Source of the DNA: Luteolibacter flavescens
Lineage (GTDB): Bacteria; Verrucomicrobiota; Verrucomicrobiia; Verrucomicrobiales; Akkermansiaceae
Assembly (NCBI RefSeq): GCF_025950085.1
Contig: NZ_JAPDDS010000007.1
Location: 219,796 to 283,795 of the forward strand
Length of the DNA: 64,000 bases
Reading direction: 5' to 3'
The notes beneath the pieces were generated by a model. The model had not been told where the DNA came from. It did no database searches and was given only the letters and a program-made list of their open reading frames with translations. Positions 26,258 through 35,161 of this stretch are shown piece by piece (within the stretch, counting starts at the first letter, position 1; every line of letters starts with the position of its first letter). Position numbers and translations under genes: made by a program.

Positions 26258-27979
26258 ATGCCCGAGAAGAAGCCCGCCGTCACCCGCGAGATCCTGCGTC
26301 GCCTCGGCCGCGTCGTGTGGGCATTCCTCCGCTCGAAGCGGATGCGTGGGAAGGCGTGGTTCCTCTTGCTGGGACTGCTGATCCTGATGCTCGTCATCAA
26401 TGGCATGAACGTGCTGAACAGCTACGTCGGCCGCGATTTTTTCTCGGCCATCGAGCGTCGGGACAGCGCTGGCTTCGCCCTTCACGCGTGGCGCTATGTG
26501 GGGGTCTTCGCGGCGTCCACGGTGGTCGCCGTGTTCTTCCGCTATTGCGAGGAGCGCCTGGCGCTGCTCTGGCGGGAGTGGCAGACGCAGCGGGTGGTGC
26601 GCGGCTACCTGAACCAGCACATCTATCTTCACATCAAGCAGACCGGCTCGATCACGAATCCCGACCAGCGGATGACGGAGGACATCCGCTCGCTGACCAC
26701 GACGTCGCTGTCCTTCCTGCTGATGATCCTGAATGGCACCTTCACTGCGATCTCCTTCTCGGGCGTGCTGTGGTCCATCAGTCCGATCCTCTTCGGCGTG
26801 GCGGTGCTCTATGCGGCCATCGGCTCGGGGCTCACGATCCTGCTCGGGCGTCCGCTGATCCGGCTGAACTACCAGCAGGCGGACCGCGAGGCGGACTTCC
26901 GCTCCGAGCTCATCTCCGTGCATCAGGAGGCGGAAGGCCTCGCCTTCACCCGCGACGAGGCACGTATGAAGGAAAGGCTCGGTGCCCGCATCGACCAGCT
27001 CGTCCTGAACTACCGCAAGATCGTGGCGGTGAACCGTAACCTGAATTTCTTCACGAATGGCTACAACTACATGATCCAGCTCATCCCGGCATTGTTCGTC
27101 GCTCCGATGTTCATCGCCGGGGGCGTGGAGTTCGGCGTCATCGGCCAGGCGACGATGGCCTTTGCGACGCTTGTCGGAGCCTTCTCGCTCATCATCACGC
27201 AATTCCAGTCCATCTCGTCCTACGCCTCGGTGGTCACCCGCCTCAGCGAACTGATGGACGCTTCGGAGAGTGCCGCACTCCGCAATTCGCGCTCATGCCT
27301 GGGATGCAGCATGGATGCGGACCGCATCGTGTTTTCAAAGCTCTCCCTGAAGGCGTCGGAGAAGGACGATCGCATCCTGCTCGCCGATCTCGATGTCACC
27401 TTCGACGGCAAGCACAGCGTCCTTATCACCGGGCCGAATCCCGCGGCGAAAGCCGCCTTGTTCCATGCCACGGCAGGCCTGCACGATGCGGGCAGCGGCA
27501 GCATCCACCGGCCGCCCAAGGAGAAGCTGGCATTCGTACTAGAGCGGCCGTACTTGCCGGCGGGATCGCTGCGGGAATTCCTCACGCCGCCGGATCTCCC
27601 GGCAATCGCCGACCACGAGATCCTCGCGATTTTGGATGACCTGGGGCTCGTGGTCCCGGGGTCGAGTGAGCGTGACTTCGACACCTCGCGTCAATGGGAC
27701 GACGAGCTGAATCTCGCCGAGGGGCAGCTCCTCGCCGTGGCTCGCGCGCTGCTGACGAAGCCGGACTTCATCCTGCTGGATCACCTCGATGCCGCTCTCG
27801 ATGCGGAGGAGTTCCGCCGGGTCCGGCAGGTGATCTCGCGCCGCGGGGTTGCGGCGGTCGTCTTCGGCAATGGCAAGACCTCGGAGAGCGATTACGATGC
27901 CGTGCTGGAGATTCATCCGGACGCCACGTGGAGTTGGCGGGAGAGGGTCATTACTCCGGATGCAACATCGGGAGGATGA
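26258..27979 (+). CDS. ABC exporter-like protein (YddA/SbmA type) with a degenerate ATPase domain
   Basis: The protein is 573 residues. The N-terminal ~340 residues form the ABC_membrane_2 domain: about six helices, with the EExxLxWRxW-type motif EERLALLWREWQTQRVVRGY and NPDQRMTEDIRS, as in YddA, SbmA/BacA and peroxisomal ABCD carriers. The C-terminal nucleotide-binding domain (residues 358-560) keeps its length and order but not its catalysis. Walker A is GPNPAAKA (392-399), the Q-loop Gln is Glu429, the signature is LNLAEGQ (484-490), Walker B ends LLDH with His509 in place of Glu, and the H-loop is GNGK (Asn538). SbmA works by proton force without an ATPase, so this protein may also be ATP-independent. 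Confidence 0.85.
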   Translation: MPEKKPAVTREILRRLGRVVWAFLRSKRMRGKAWFLLLGLLILMLVINGMNVLNSYVGRDFFSAIERRDSAGFALHAWRYVGVFAASTVVAVFFRYCEERLALLWREWQTQRVVRGYLNQHIYLHIKQTGSITNPDQRMTEDIRSLTTTSLSFLLMILNGTFTAISFSGVLWSISPILFGVAVLYAAIGSGLTILLGRPLIRLNYQQADREADFRSELISVHQEAEGLAFTRDEARMKERLGARIDQLVLNYRKIVAVNRNLNFFTNGYNYMIQLIPALFVAPMFIAGGVEFGVIGQATMAFATLVGAFSLIITQFQSISSYASVVTRLSELMDASESAALRNSRSCLGCSMDADRIVFSKLSLKASEKDDRILLADLDVTFDGKHSVLITGPNPAAKAALFHATAGLHDAGSGSIHRPPKEKLAFVLERPYLPAGSLREFLTPPDLPAIADHEILAILDDLGLVVPGSSERDFDTSRQWDDELNLAEGQLLAVARALLTKPDFILLDHLDAALDAEEFRRVRQVISRRGVAAVVFGNGKTSESDYDAVLEIHPDATWSWRERVITPDATSGG

Positions 27980-27980
27980 G

Positions 27981-28532
27981 TTAAAAGGGCCACACAGTGC
28001 TCCACACGCTGGCCTTCGCACAGCGGACGATCTCGTCTTCATCCGACACCCGCTTCACCGCGCGGCTGGCCTTGAGTGCTTCGGCTCCTCTGGCCGCGGC
28101 CCGCAGCTCGATGGGTAGTCCGGTCAGCCGCAACAGAGTCCAGAAGGCTACCGTGGCCACCGCGCCCGAGATCGCCCAACCGGCAGACACCCGTTTCGAA
28201 AGGATCGCGAACACCGCGATCATCATCACCAGAGCTGGCAGTGCCTTCGTGAGGAAAGCACCTTTCACCCGGGCCTTCGCCATGGTGTTGCCCTCTTTCT
28301 CCAGCAGGGCCAGCCCGCACTCGCGCAGGGCATTTCCCAGAGCTGCCGCATGGGTCTCCATGCCCCGGCGACCGCGTCCCGGTGGCAGCCCCAGCTTTTC
28401 CCGCAACTCACGCACGGTGAGCCCGCAGTCCCGGCGCAGTCCCTTCATGCGGATCCGCGTCCAGAACCAATGCCGGCCGAACCCGGCGCCGACGAGCGGG
28501 ATCAGGGAGAGGATGAGCAGGATCTTCCACAC
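27981..28532 (-). CDS. Membrane protein of unknown function
   Basis: The protein is 183 residues from a GTG at 28532 (MWKILLILSLIPLVGAG). One N-terminal helix (residues 3-18) is followed by a basic helical segment (LTVRELREKLGLPPGRGRRG) and two closely spaced helices at about 98-136. The end, LPIELRAAARGAEALKASRA, loosely resembles the last helix of YugP-type membrane zinc proteases, but no HExxH motif is present. It lies 26 bp downstream of hrpB in the same orientation. Its stop is 1 bp from that of the convergent ABC gene. Confidence 0.6.
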   Translation of the reverse strand: MWKILLILSLIPLVGAGFGRHWFWTRIRMKGLRRDCGLTVRELREKLGLPPGRGRRGMETHAAALGNALRECGLALLEKEGNTMAKARVKGAFLTKALPALVMMIAVFAILSKRVSAGWAISGAVATVAFWTLLRLTGLPIELRAAARGAEALKASRAVKRVSDEDEIVRCAKASVWSTVWPF

Positions 28533-28558
28533 GACTTGTTAGAGAGCAGGAATTGATA

Positions 28559-31150
28559 TCAGCGCTTCTGGCCACCTTCGGCAAGCCATGCCTTCGGGTC
28601 GTCGGGCCATGGATGCTTCGGGTAGCGGCCCGCGATGTCTTTCTTCATCTGCTTGTAGCCGCTTGCCCAGAAGCTGGCGAGATCCTTGGTCATCTGCCAC
28701 GGGCGGTGGTTCGGTGCGCAAATATGGACCAGCAGCGGCACGCGTCCACCCGCGATCATCGGTGTCTGCCACACGCCGAAAAGATCGCGCACGCGCAAGG
28801 CGATCCACGGGTCCTTGCCGGGCTCGTAGGTCACCTTCGCGCTCTGGCCATTGGGCAGGGAGATGCGTTCGGGCGCGTAAGAATCGAGTGCCCCGCGTTG
28901 CGAATAGCTCAGCCATTCGCGCAGCACGGGCCACACGTCGCGCTCCTTGATGTCCTTGTAGCTCACGGCACCATGGCAGATCTGCGCCACCGCTGCCGCC
29001 CGGTCCTCGTCGGACCATCCCGGCAGTTCCAGATCCGGCATCCACTTGCCCAAGCTATCGAGCCGCGTGCACCACTGGTCCACCGCGGCGTCCCAATTCT
29101 TCAGCACCAGCTCGCCGGAGAGAACGCGGGCGGCGAGGATCTCCGCCGCGGCATCCAGATTGATGCCGTGGTCGCTTTCCTTCGCCTCCAGCACCAGATC
29201 GCGGAATCGCGTCTCCTTCCGTGAGACGACCCTTCTACGAGGTTCATCGTAGGCAGCGCCGTCGCTGAGGGTGAAGTCGTCGGGGAAGAGTTCCTTCAGC
29301 CAAGCGGGATCGACCGCCGTTGCGCGACGGAGCTGTACGGTCACGTCGCGGCCTTCCACCTCGGTGATCTCGGACGCGACGAATGCCACGGCGTGCTTCG
29401 CCGCGCTGTCGTCATCCAGTTTGCCCTTCCGCTTGTGAACCACCCGGCAGGCGAGCGTCGCCTCGCCGAAGCGCACCGCCAGCCGGTCGCTGAAGGCTGC
29501 CAGCATCGCACGGCCGACCGCCTCGCGGTGCTTCGCGAAATCGACCTCTTCCCACGGCCATCCGCGCTGGAGCGCCAGCTTCCGCAGCCGGTCAAATCCC
29601 TGTGCCACCTCGCGCGCGCCGCGGCCATGGATGCCCAGCGGCGCGCAACGCTGCGGGTGGAAATCCATCCCCGCCGCCGAGTCGAAGGCCCGCCACTCCG
29701 CCTCGAAGTCGCTGGTGTCTTCCTTGAAGACGAAATCCTTCCTGCCGATCCCGCCGCGCTTGTTCACGAAGATGCCTTCGCCCTGCACCGCCGCGGCGAT
29801 GAATGCCATCTCTGCCACGCAGCCCTGCTCAACACCCGCCAGCATCAGCCGCGAGTAGCGGGGCTCCAGCGGCAGCGCGGCCATCGCCCGGCCTTCAGCG
29901 GTCAGGTCGCCGTGGGAATCAATCGCGCCGAGGTCCTGGAGCAGCGTCTCCGCGCGCAGCAGGCTTTCCTCCAGCGGCGCATCCAGCCAGCGGAAGTCAC
30001 GCACGTCGCCGGCGCCTGCGGCCTTCAGCAGCAGCACCGTTTCCGCCAGGTCCACGCGGCGCACTTCCGGCGCGTCAAATGCCTCGCGCCGCGCATGCTC
30101 GCTCTCGCTCCACAGGCGGAAGGCCCGGCCCGGTCCTGTCCGGCCGGCACGTCCAGCGCGCTGCTCGGCGGAGGCCCGGGAAATCTTTCGCACCAGCAGA
30201 GTGTCGATCCCACGCCGCGGATCGAAGCTCGCCTCGCGGGCAAGACCCGCATCGATCACCGTGCGCACGCCTTCGATGGTCAGCGAGGTTTCCGCGACAT
30301 TCGTGGAGACGATGATCTTCGGTCGCTTGCCCGGCGATACCGCCGCCTCCTGCGCTGCAGGGGGCAGACCGCCGTGCAGCGGGAAAATATCGTGCCCGCG
30401 GGCGAAGGAGGAGTTCTCCAGCGTCTCAACCGTCTTCCGGATCTCGTGCATGCCGGGCAGGAAGCACAAGACGTCGCCGGGATCCGGCATCGCGAGGGCC
30501 TCCTTGCACACCGCGGCGATGCGTTCCCACACGGGCGTCTCCTGCGGTGGTCCGCCGCGGCGATCGGTCACCTTCGGCCGCTCGGCGCGATACGCGACCT
30601 CGATGGGGAAGGTCCGGCCACCGGCCTCCAGCATCTGCGCGGGCGCGAGGTAGTCGGCGAGACCCCGGGTCTCCAGCGTCGCGGACATCACAAGCACGCG
30701 CAGGTCAGGGCGGGTGGACTCTTGGACATCCAGACAACGCCCGAGCGCCACATCGACGGCCAGGCGGCGCTCGTGGAATTCGTCGAAAACGACCGCCCCG
30801 ACGTCCCTGAGCTCCGGGTCTTCCTGCAGCCAGCGCTGGAAAACCCCGTCCGTCATGTAAATCAGCCGGGTATCACGCCCGTAGTTCGTGTCAAAGCGGA
30901 CAGCATAACCGACTTCGCCACCGAGGCGCGATCCGCGAAGCTTGGCCACCCACCCGGCGAGCAGCCTGGCGGCCATGCGCCGGGGCTCGATCACGAGGAT
31001 TTTTCCCGGGATGCCCGAATCCATCAGCATTCCGGGCACGGCCGTCGATTTGCCGGAGCCCGTCGGTGCCTTCAGCAGCAAGCGGTCTCGCTCGCCGCGG
31101 GCCACGGCGGCTTTCAGGTCGGCCTCGATTTCATGAACCGGCAATCGCAC
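28559..31150 (-). CDS. hrpB: ATP-dependent helicase HrpB
   Basis: The protein is 863 residues from a GTG at 31150 (MRLPVHEIEADLKAAVARGE). DExH-box motifs in order are Walker A LLLKAPTGSGKST, VVFDEFHERRLAVD, MSATLE, STNVAETSLTIEGVRT and SAEQRAGRAGRTGPGRAF. The C-terminal part contains the HrpB-specific region with PVLREWLSYSQRGALDSYAP and the end motif KDIAGRYPKHPWPDDPKAWL. Length and blocks match the family. HrpB is a DEAH-box enzyme related to RNA helicases whose role in bacteria is not settled. Confidence 0.93.
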   Translation of the reverse strand: MRLPVHEIEADLKAAVARGERDRLLLKAPTGSGKSTAVPGMLMDSGIPGKILVIEPRRMAARLLAGWVAKLRGSRLGGEVGYAVRFDTNYGRDTRLIYMTDGVFQRWLQEDPELRDVGAVVFDEFHERRLAVDVALGRCLDVQESTRPDLRVLVMSATLETRGLADYLAPAQMLEAGGRTFPIEVAYRAERPKVTDRRGGPPQETPVWERIAAVCKEALAMPDPGDVLCFLPGMHEIRKTVETLENSSFARGHDIFPLHGGLPPAAQEAAVSPGKRPKIIVSTNVAETSLTIEGVRTVIDAGLAREASFDPRRGIDTLLVRKISRASAEQRAGRAGRTGPGRAFRLWSESEHARREAFDAPEVRRVDLAETVLLLKAAGAGDVRDFRWLDAPLEESLLRAETLLQDLGAIDSHGDLTAEGRAMAALPLEPRYSRLMLAGVEQGCVAEMAFIAAAVQGEGIFVNKRGGIGRKDFVFKEDTSDFEAEWRAFDSAAGMDFHPQRCAPLGIHGRGAREVAQGFDRLRKLALQRGWPWEEVDFAKHREAVGRAMLAAFSDRLAVRFGEATLACRVVHKRKGKLDDDSAAKHAVAFVASEITEVEGRDVTVQLRRATAVDPAWLKELFPDDFTLSDGAAYDEPRRRVVSRKETRFRDLVLEAKESDHGINLDAAAEILAARVLSGELVLKNWDAAVDQWCTRLDSLGKWMPDLELPGWSDEDRAAAVAQICHGAVSYKDIKERDVWPVLREWLSYSQRGALDSYAPERISLPNGQSAKVTYEPGKDPWIALRVRDLFGVWQTPMIAGGRVPLLVHICAPNHRPWQMTKDLASFWASGYKQMKKDIAGRYPKHPWPDDPKAWLAEGGQKR

Positions 31151-31260
31151 GCCACGTGCGATAGCGGGGGACGCGGAACTTGGGAATGGCCAATCGGAGT
31201 GAAAATAATGGAGTGTCTATTTTGGCTGCGGATCTTGGTTTAACTTGGCATCATCGCGAA

Positions 31261-31743
31261 GTGAGATTTACCCCCGGAATGATTCCATCAATCGCGGTGG
31301 CATGCTGCGTGACGCTGCCAGTCCCTGCAGGCGAAACCGTCTTTTTAGGGGGGTCCTTGCATTACCAAGAAGTTGGGACGCATTCCATTGTTGAGAAAGA
31401 GAGTTTGGGAGCTTTTGTGGAAAGAATCGGGGGTATCATTCGCGCGGAATACGAGGTGAATGGCAAACGGAATCTGGCCTCGTGCCGAATTCAAGTGAGA
31501 CGGAAGCATGCGCCCGGTAAGTCTGCCGAAGACTTCATTTTTGATTTCGAGAAGGATCAGGACATGGCCTGGAGTTTCATCCTGCAGTCGGGGGATGTTG
31601 TTGAGGTGAAAGAGAAATCAATGATCGAGCGCACCCCAATTGCCCTTGGCGGCCTGAAATTCCCTGCCGCACGGTTTGCGAAGCCAAAGATCCAAGGTCC
31701 GGCTCTTCCGGCACCTGCCGGGATTAAATCTGACGGTGACTGA
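31261..31743 (+). CDS. Orphan SLBB-like secreted protein
   Basis: The protein is 160 residues if started at the GTG at 31261, which provides a positive charge (MRFTPG) before the hydrophobic MIPSIAVACCVTLPVPAG. The body resembles a single SLBB beta-grasp domain: VFLGGSLHYQEVGTHSIVEK, LGAFVERIGGII, then SFILQSGDVVEVKEKS, the L-x-x-G-D-V-V-x-V ending of such domains. SLBB modules usually sit in capsule export channels (Wza type), absent here. Base composition is lower in G+C than the neighbours, hinting at acquisition. Starts at 31180 or 31279 are alternatives. Confidence 0.55.
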   Translation: MRFTPGMIPSIAVACCVTLPVPAGETVFLGGSLHYQEVGTHSIVEKESLGAFVERIGGIIRAEYEVNGKRNLASCRIQVRRKHAPGKSAEDFIFDFEKDQDMAWSFILQSGDVVEVKEKSMIERTPIALGGLKFPAARFAKPKIQGPALPAPAGIKSDGD

Positions 31744-31909
31744 GGTGGGCGGACCAGAAAAGCTGGAGGGAAGGCTCGGCTAAATCTCAAAACACTCTCG
31801 CACACCCCTGAATCTCCCACTTTTGTAGGACGAAATCGTTGAACGACGGGGCCGTTACGCACCGTTATTCCCATTGCAAGGGGCCCATGAGGGGCCTACG
31901 CTAAATCTC

Positions 31910-32146
31910 ATGAACACGGTGCTCGGCTTTATCGGCAACCTCGGCGGACAAGAAATGATGATCATTTTCGTGATCGTCCTCCTGCTCTTTGGAGCGAAGA
32001 AGATCCCGGAACTCGCACGCGGCCTCGGCAAGAGCATGGGTGAGTTCAAGAAGGCCCGCGAGGAATTCGAGCACGAGATCACGCGCTCCGAAGACGAAGT
32101 CCGCATCAAGGAAGCGTCTGGCAAGGAAGCCCGCGACAAGGCATGA
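31910..32146 (+). CDS. tatA: Twin-arginine translocase subunit TatA
   Basis: The protein is 78 residues (MNTVLGFIGNLGGQEMMIIF). It has the single membrane helix (EMMIIFVIVLLLF), the conserved hinge FGAKKIPELARGLGKSMGEF and the amphipathic charged tail (KKAREEFEHEITRSEDEVRI). TatA oligomers form the path for folded proteins across the inner membrane. tatC and tatB are not adjacent. The ATG at 31910 was chosen because upstream codons add a non-family extension. Confidence 0.92.
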   Translation: MNTVLGFIGNLGGQEMMIIFVIVLLLFGAKKIPELARGLGKSMGEFKKAREEFEHEITRSEDEVRIKEASGKEARDKA

Positions 32147-32153
32147 TTCCGGC

Positions 32154-33200
32154 GTGAGATTTCACGCGCACTTCTTTTCAAAGACCGCCCCGGGGATACT
32201 CGGGGCGTTTTTGTTGTCGCTGGCAGGCTGCGAAAAGAAGGACCAGACCGGGGATTGGGCGGCTCTGGCCCAGCCTCCCGGTGCGGATGTCCCTGCGAAG
32301 CCTGTCTCCGCCCCGAAGCCTGCTCCGACGGCGGAAAATTCCGGCACGACTGCCTCCACGATTCCGGCAGTCGAGGCGGGCACGATCCGCTTCGTCGTCT
32401 TCAACGTGGAAAACTGGCTGACCATGGAGCGCTACGTGGCTGGCAAGGCCCAGCCGGGTCGGCCAAAGCCGGAAAAGGAGCGCCTCGCCGTCGCCAGCGT
32501 CCTGGCCGGTGCGCAGCCCGATATTCTGGGCGTCTCCGAGATCGGCACGGAGGAAGATGTGCGGGACCTCCAGACGCATTTGGAGAAAGCGGGGCATCCG
32601 ATGCCGCATTTTCACCTGAATCGCGGCGCGGACCCGGTCCGGAACCTTGTTCTCCTATCCCGTTTTCCCATTGCCCGGAGCGTCGCTCACGACGGCCTCA
32701 CCTACCGCTCAAAGGGGAAGGAATACGGCATGCAGCGCGGCATCCTAGACGCTTCCATCGAGACGCCTTCGGGTGCCTATCGATTCCTCGGTGTCCACCT
32801 GAAGTCGAAGCGCGAGACACAGGACGGGGACCAAGAGGGCATGCGGCTCGGCGAGGCGCACCTGCTGCGGATGAAGCTCGATGGCATCCTTCACGAGGAT
32901 CCCGCCGCGCGATTGGTCGTTTACGGCGATTTCAATGACACCCGCAACAGCCCCGCCGTGCGCACCGTCCGCGGATCGGGGAATGGCCGGGCCACCCTGC
33001 AGATGATCTCGCTGAAGGACTCGCAGGGCGAATCCTGGACCCACTTCTGGGACTATCAGGACACCTACACGCGCATCGACTACGTGATGGTCAGCGATGC
33101 GCTGCGGAAGTCCGTGAAGTGGGACGACTGCCGCATCATCGACGGCCCCGAGGTCTCGCGCGCGAGTGACCACCGCCCGCTGCTGGTCATCCTGAAATGA
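32154..33200 (+). CDS. Endonuclease/exonuclease/phosphatase family lipoprotein
   Basis: The protein is 348 residues from a GTG at 32154. The signal peptide ends in a lipobox (LLSLAGC), so the protein is lipid-anchored after Cys24. A Pro/Ala-rich linker leads to the EEP domain: FVVFNVENWLTMERY, DILGVSEIG, LVVYGDFNDTRNSP and the terminal RASDHRPLLVILK, giving the catalytic Asn, Glu, Asp/Asn and Asp-His residues. Substrate may be nucleic acid or a phosphoester. It follows tatA by 7 bp and converges on the amylase gene. Confidence 0.85.
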   Translation: MRFHAHFFSKTAPGILGAFLLSLAGCEKKDQTGDWAALAQPPGADVPAKPVSAPKPAPTAENSGTTASTIPAVEAGTIRFVVFNVENWLTMERYVAGKAQPGRPKPEKERLAVASVLAGAQPDILGVSEIGTEEDVRDLQTHLEKAGHPMPHFHLNRGADPVRNLVLLSRFPIARSVAHDGLTYRSKGKEYGMQRGILDASIETPSGAYRFLGVHLKSKRETQDGDQEGMRLGEAHLLRMKLDGILHEDPAARLVVYGDFNDTRNSPAVRTVRGSGNGRATLQMISLKDSQGESWTHFWDYQDTYTRIDYVMVSDALRKSVKWDDCRIIDGPEVSRASDHRPLLVILK

Positions 33201-33207
33201 CGGAAGC

Positions 33208-35019
33208 TCACCGGCTGACCTCGATCACCAGCGAGCTGAGCGGATCGAGCCTCGGCAGCGGCAAGCCGTCATGGGGCAGGGGGGCGGTTGCGAACGATGT
33301 CTCCCACCCCGAACCGAGCCGGTCTGCGAAACCAAGCTGACCGGCCTCCGTCACGCCCAGCCACTCCAGCGCGTTTTCTGGCAGACGTAGCGTCGCGCCT
33401 TCGATCGCGTGCCAGCCATTGAAATTTGCCACGACGAGGAAGCTCTGCCCGGTCGCCTTGTCCTGTCGCAGGTAGCTGTAGAGCCAGTGGCCGCTGGTGG
33501 TCTCGCCGTCCAGCCTGCCATAGCCGGGATTCTCCTTGTTGGCGTGGTTCAGCCCGTAGAATTCGCCCGTGGTGAAGGCTGGCTCCTTCATCAGCCGGAT
33601 CAGCGCTCCATACCAATCGCGCAGCGCCTTCTGCTCGTCGCTCAGCCGCCCGCCGTCGAATTTCCCGCCATTCACCCATTTCGTGAATTCGGGCATCGAC
33701 CAGTAGTCGAAGATCGTCGTGCGGGCATTGTCGCCGCTGAAGCCCTCCGATCCCGCGGCGGGTTCGCCGACCTCCTGGCCCGAGTAAATCATCAGCGCCC
33801 CGCGACCCATGCCGAAGAGAACGGCGGTCACCGGCCTGCCCACATGCATCCCCAGTCCACCCCATTCCTTCGGACTCGCGAGCCGCACCTCGTCGTGATT
33901 CTCCGCATAGCGCAGCGACCGGTGAAAGCGCTCGCCGGTGAAGGTCAGGCCATCCAGGTCATTCGCCCACTTGCCGGAGTCGTAGAGAGCTTCGAGCGCG
34001 TCGTAGGCCGGGTCGTCGTAAACCGCGTCAAAGCCAGCCTTCAGCAATTCATCCAGCACGTGCCCGTCCGTCAGCTTGGCCGGGTCATTGTCGTAGGCTT
34101 CCGCGGAGAAAAATACGTCCGCCTTGCGGTCACGCGCGCGTCTGACCGCCCAGCGCCAGAATTCCATCGGGATCATGTGCGCCATGTCCGCGCGGAATCC
34201 ATCCACTCCCATCTCCTGCCAGTAGGCGAGGATCGCATCCATCGTCCGCCAGGTCTTCGGCACCTCTTCAGGCGATGCTTCAGGTCTTGGGAGATGGGAG
34301 GTATCACGGCCTGTGGTGAAGTCGTGGCCGTAGTTCAGCTTCACCGTCTCATACCAGTCGTTGATCGAGGGCGACCACGAGATAACGTTGTTTCCCGTTA
34401 CCCGTCCGAAGTCCGTCTCGGGCGCGAAGAGTCCGCTGCATCCGGGCAGGTGTGCGGTCGGCAGTTTCAATGGCGGGCCGCCGCCGGGGTGGTCTCGGTG
34501 GAGGTAGTAGAAATGGTTGTCCCGGGCGAAGAAGGCGTCCTTGTCGTCCCCGTTTCCGAAGGACTCCTCCGGCCGCACGTCCGACTGATACGAGCGGGCG
34601 ACGTGGTTCGGCACGAAGTCGATGATGACCTTCAGCCCGTGATCGCGGCAGCGGCCCAGCAGTTCCCGGAACTCCGCCAGCCGGTTCACGGGATCGAGCG
34701 CGTAGTCCGGGCACACGTCGAAGTAGTCCCTGATCGCATAGGGGCTCCCGGCGATGCCTTTCAGGATATCCGGCTCATCGGCGGCCCGGCACGGGTAGGC
34801 GGTGCCGCTGGCCTGCTCCAGCACGCCGGTCAGCCATATGTGGGTGAAGCCCATGGACCGGATCGCCTCCAGCGCCGCAGCGTCCAGGTCGCGGAATTTC
34901 CCGCAGCCGTTTTCCTCCAGAGTGCCGTTGGTTTTCCGGGTTTCGCAGGTGTTTCCAAACAACCGCGGCAGGAGTTGGTAGATTACGGGGCGTTCGGCGT
35001 TGGTCACTCGGGGGAGCAT
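33208..35019 (-). CDS. GH13 alpha-amylase family glycoside hydrolase
   Basis: The protein is 603 residues from an ATG at 35019. GH13 regions are clear: YQLLPRLFGN at the start, VIIDFVPNHVARS (region I), DGFRADMAHMIP with the nucleophile Asp (region II), VFFSAEAYDND with the acid Glu (region III) and YAENHDEVRL with the third Asp (region IV). A C-terminal beta domain follows (SFLVVANFNGWHAIEG). It hydrolyses or transfers alpha-glucans. Codons just upstream encode SFVAGVLLCMLPRVTNA, which looks like a signal peptide core, so the true start may be a TTG at 35049 or another upstream codon. Secretion is likely. Confidence 0.85.
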   Translation of the reverse strand: MLPRVTNAERPVIYQLLPRLFGNTCETRKTNGTLEENGCGKFRDLDAAALEAIRSMGFTHIWLTGVLEQASGTAYPCRAADEPDILKGIAGSPYAIRDYFDVCPDYALDPVNRLAEFRELLGRCRDHGLKVIIDFVPNHVARSYQSDVRPEESFGNGDDKDAFFARDNHFYYLHRDHPGGGPPLKLPTAHLPGCSGLFAPETDFGRVTGNNVISWSPSINDWYETVKLNYGHDFTTGRDTSHLPRPEASPEEVPKTWRTMDAILAYWQEMGVDGFRADMAHMIPMEFWRWAVRRARDRKADVFFSAEAYDNDPAKLTDGHVLDELLKAGFDAVYDDPAYDALEALYDSGKWANDLDGLTFTGERFHRSLRYAENHDEVRLASPKEWGGLGMHVGRPVTAVLFGMGRGALMIYSGQEVGEPAAGSEGFSGDNARTTIFDYWSMPEFTKWVNGGKFDGGRLSDEQKALRDWYGALIRLMKEPAFTTGEFYGLNHANKENPGYGRLDGETTSGHWLYSYLRQDKATGQSFLVVANFNGWHAIEGATLRLPENALEWLGVTEAGQLGFADRLGSGWETSFATAPLPHDGLPLPRLDPLSSLVIEVSR

Positions 35020-35161
35020 ACAAAGCAGGACGCCCGCCACAAACGACAACGATCCGGCGCGGGTTTTCCGGCGGGCGGGGGATTGAGCCCCAGTGGATTC
35101 CGTAATCCGTCCCGGTTTGGAATTGCCCGGCCTTCGTGGTTTCCCGTAGCATTCGCGAGCC

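Noticed and set aside
29393..31243. A 616-codon plus-strand frame opposite hrpB
   Set aside because: The minus strand carries all helicase motifs. The plus frame has no recognisable domain and a composition typical of antisense shadows.
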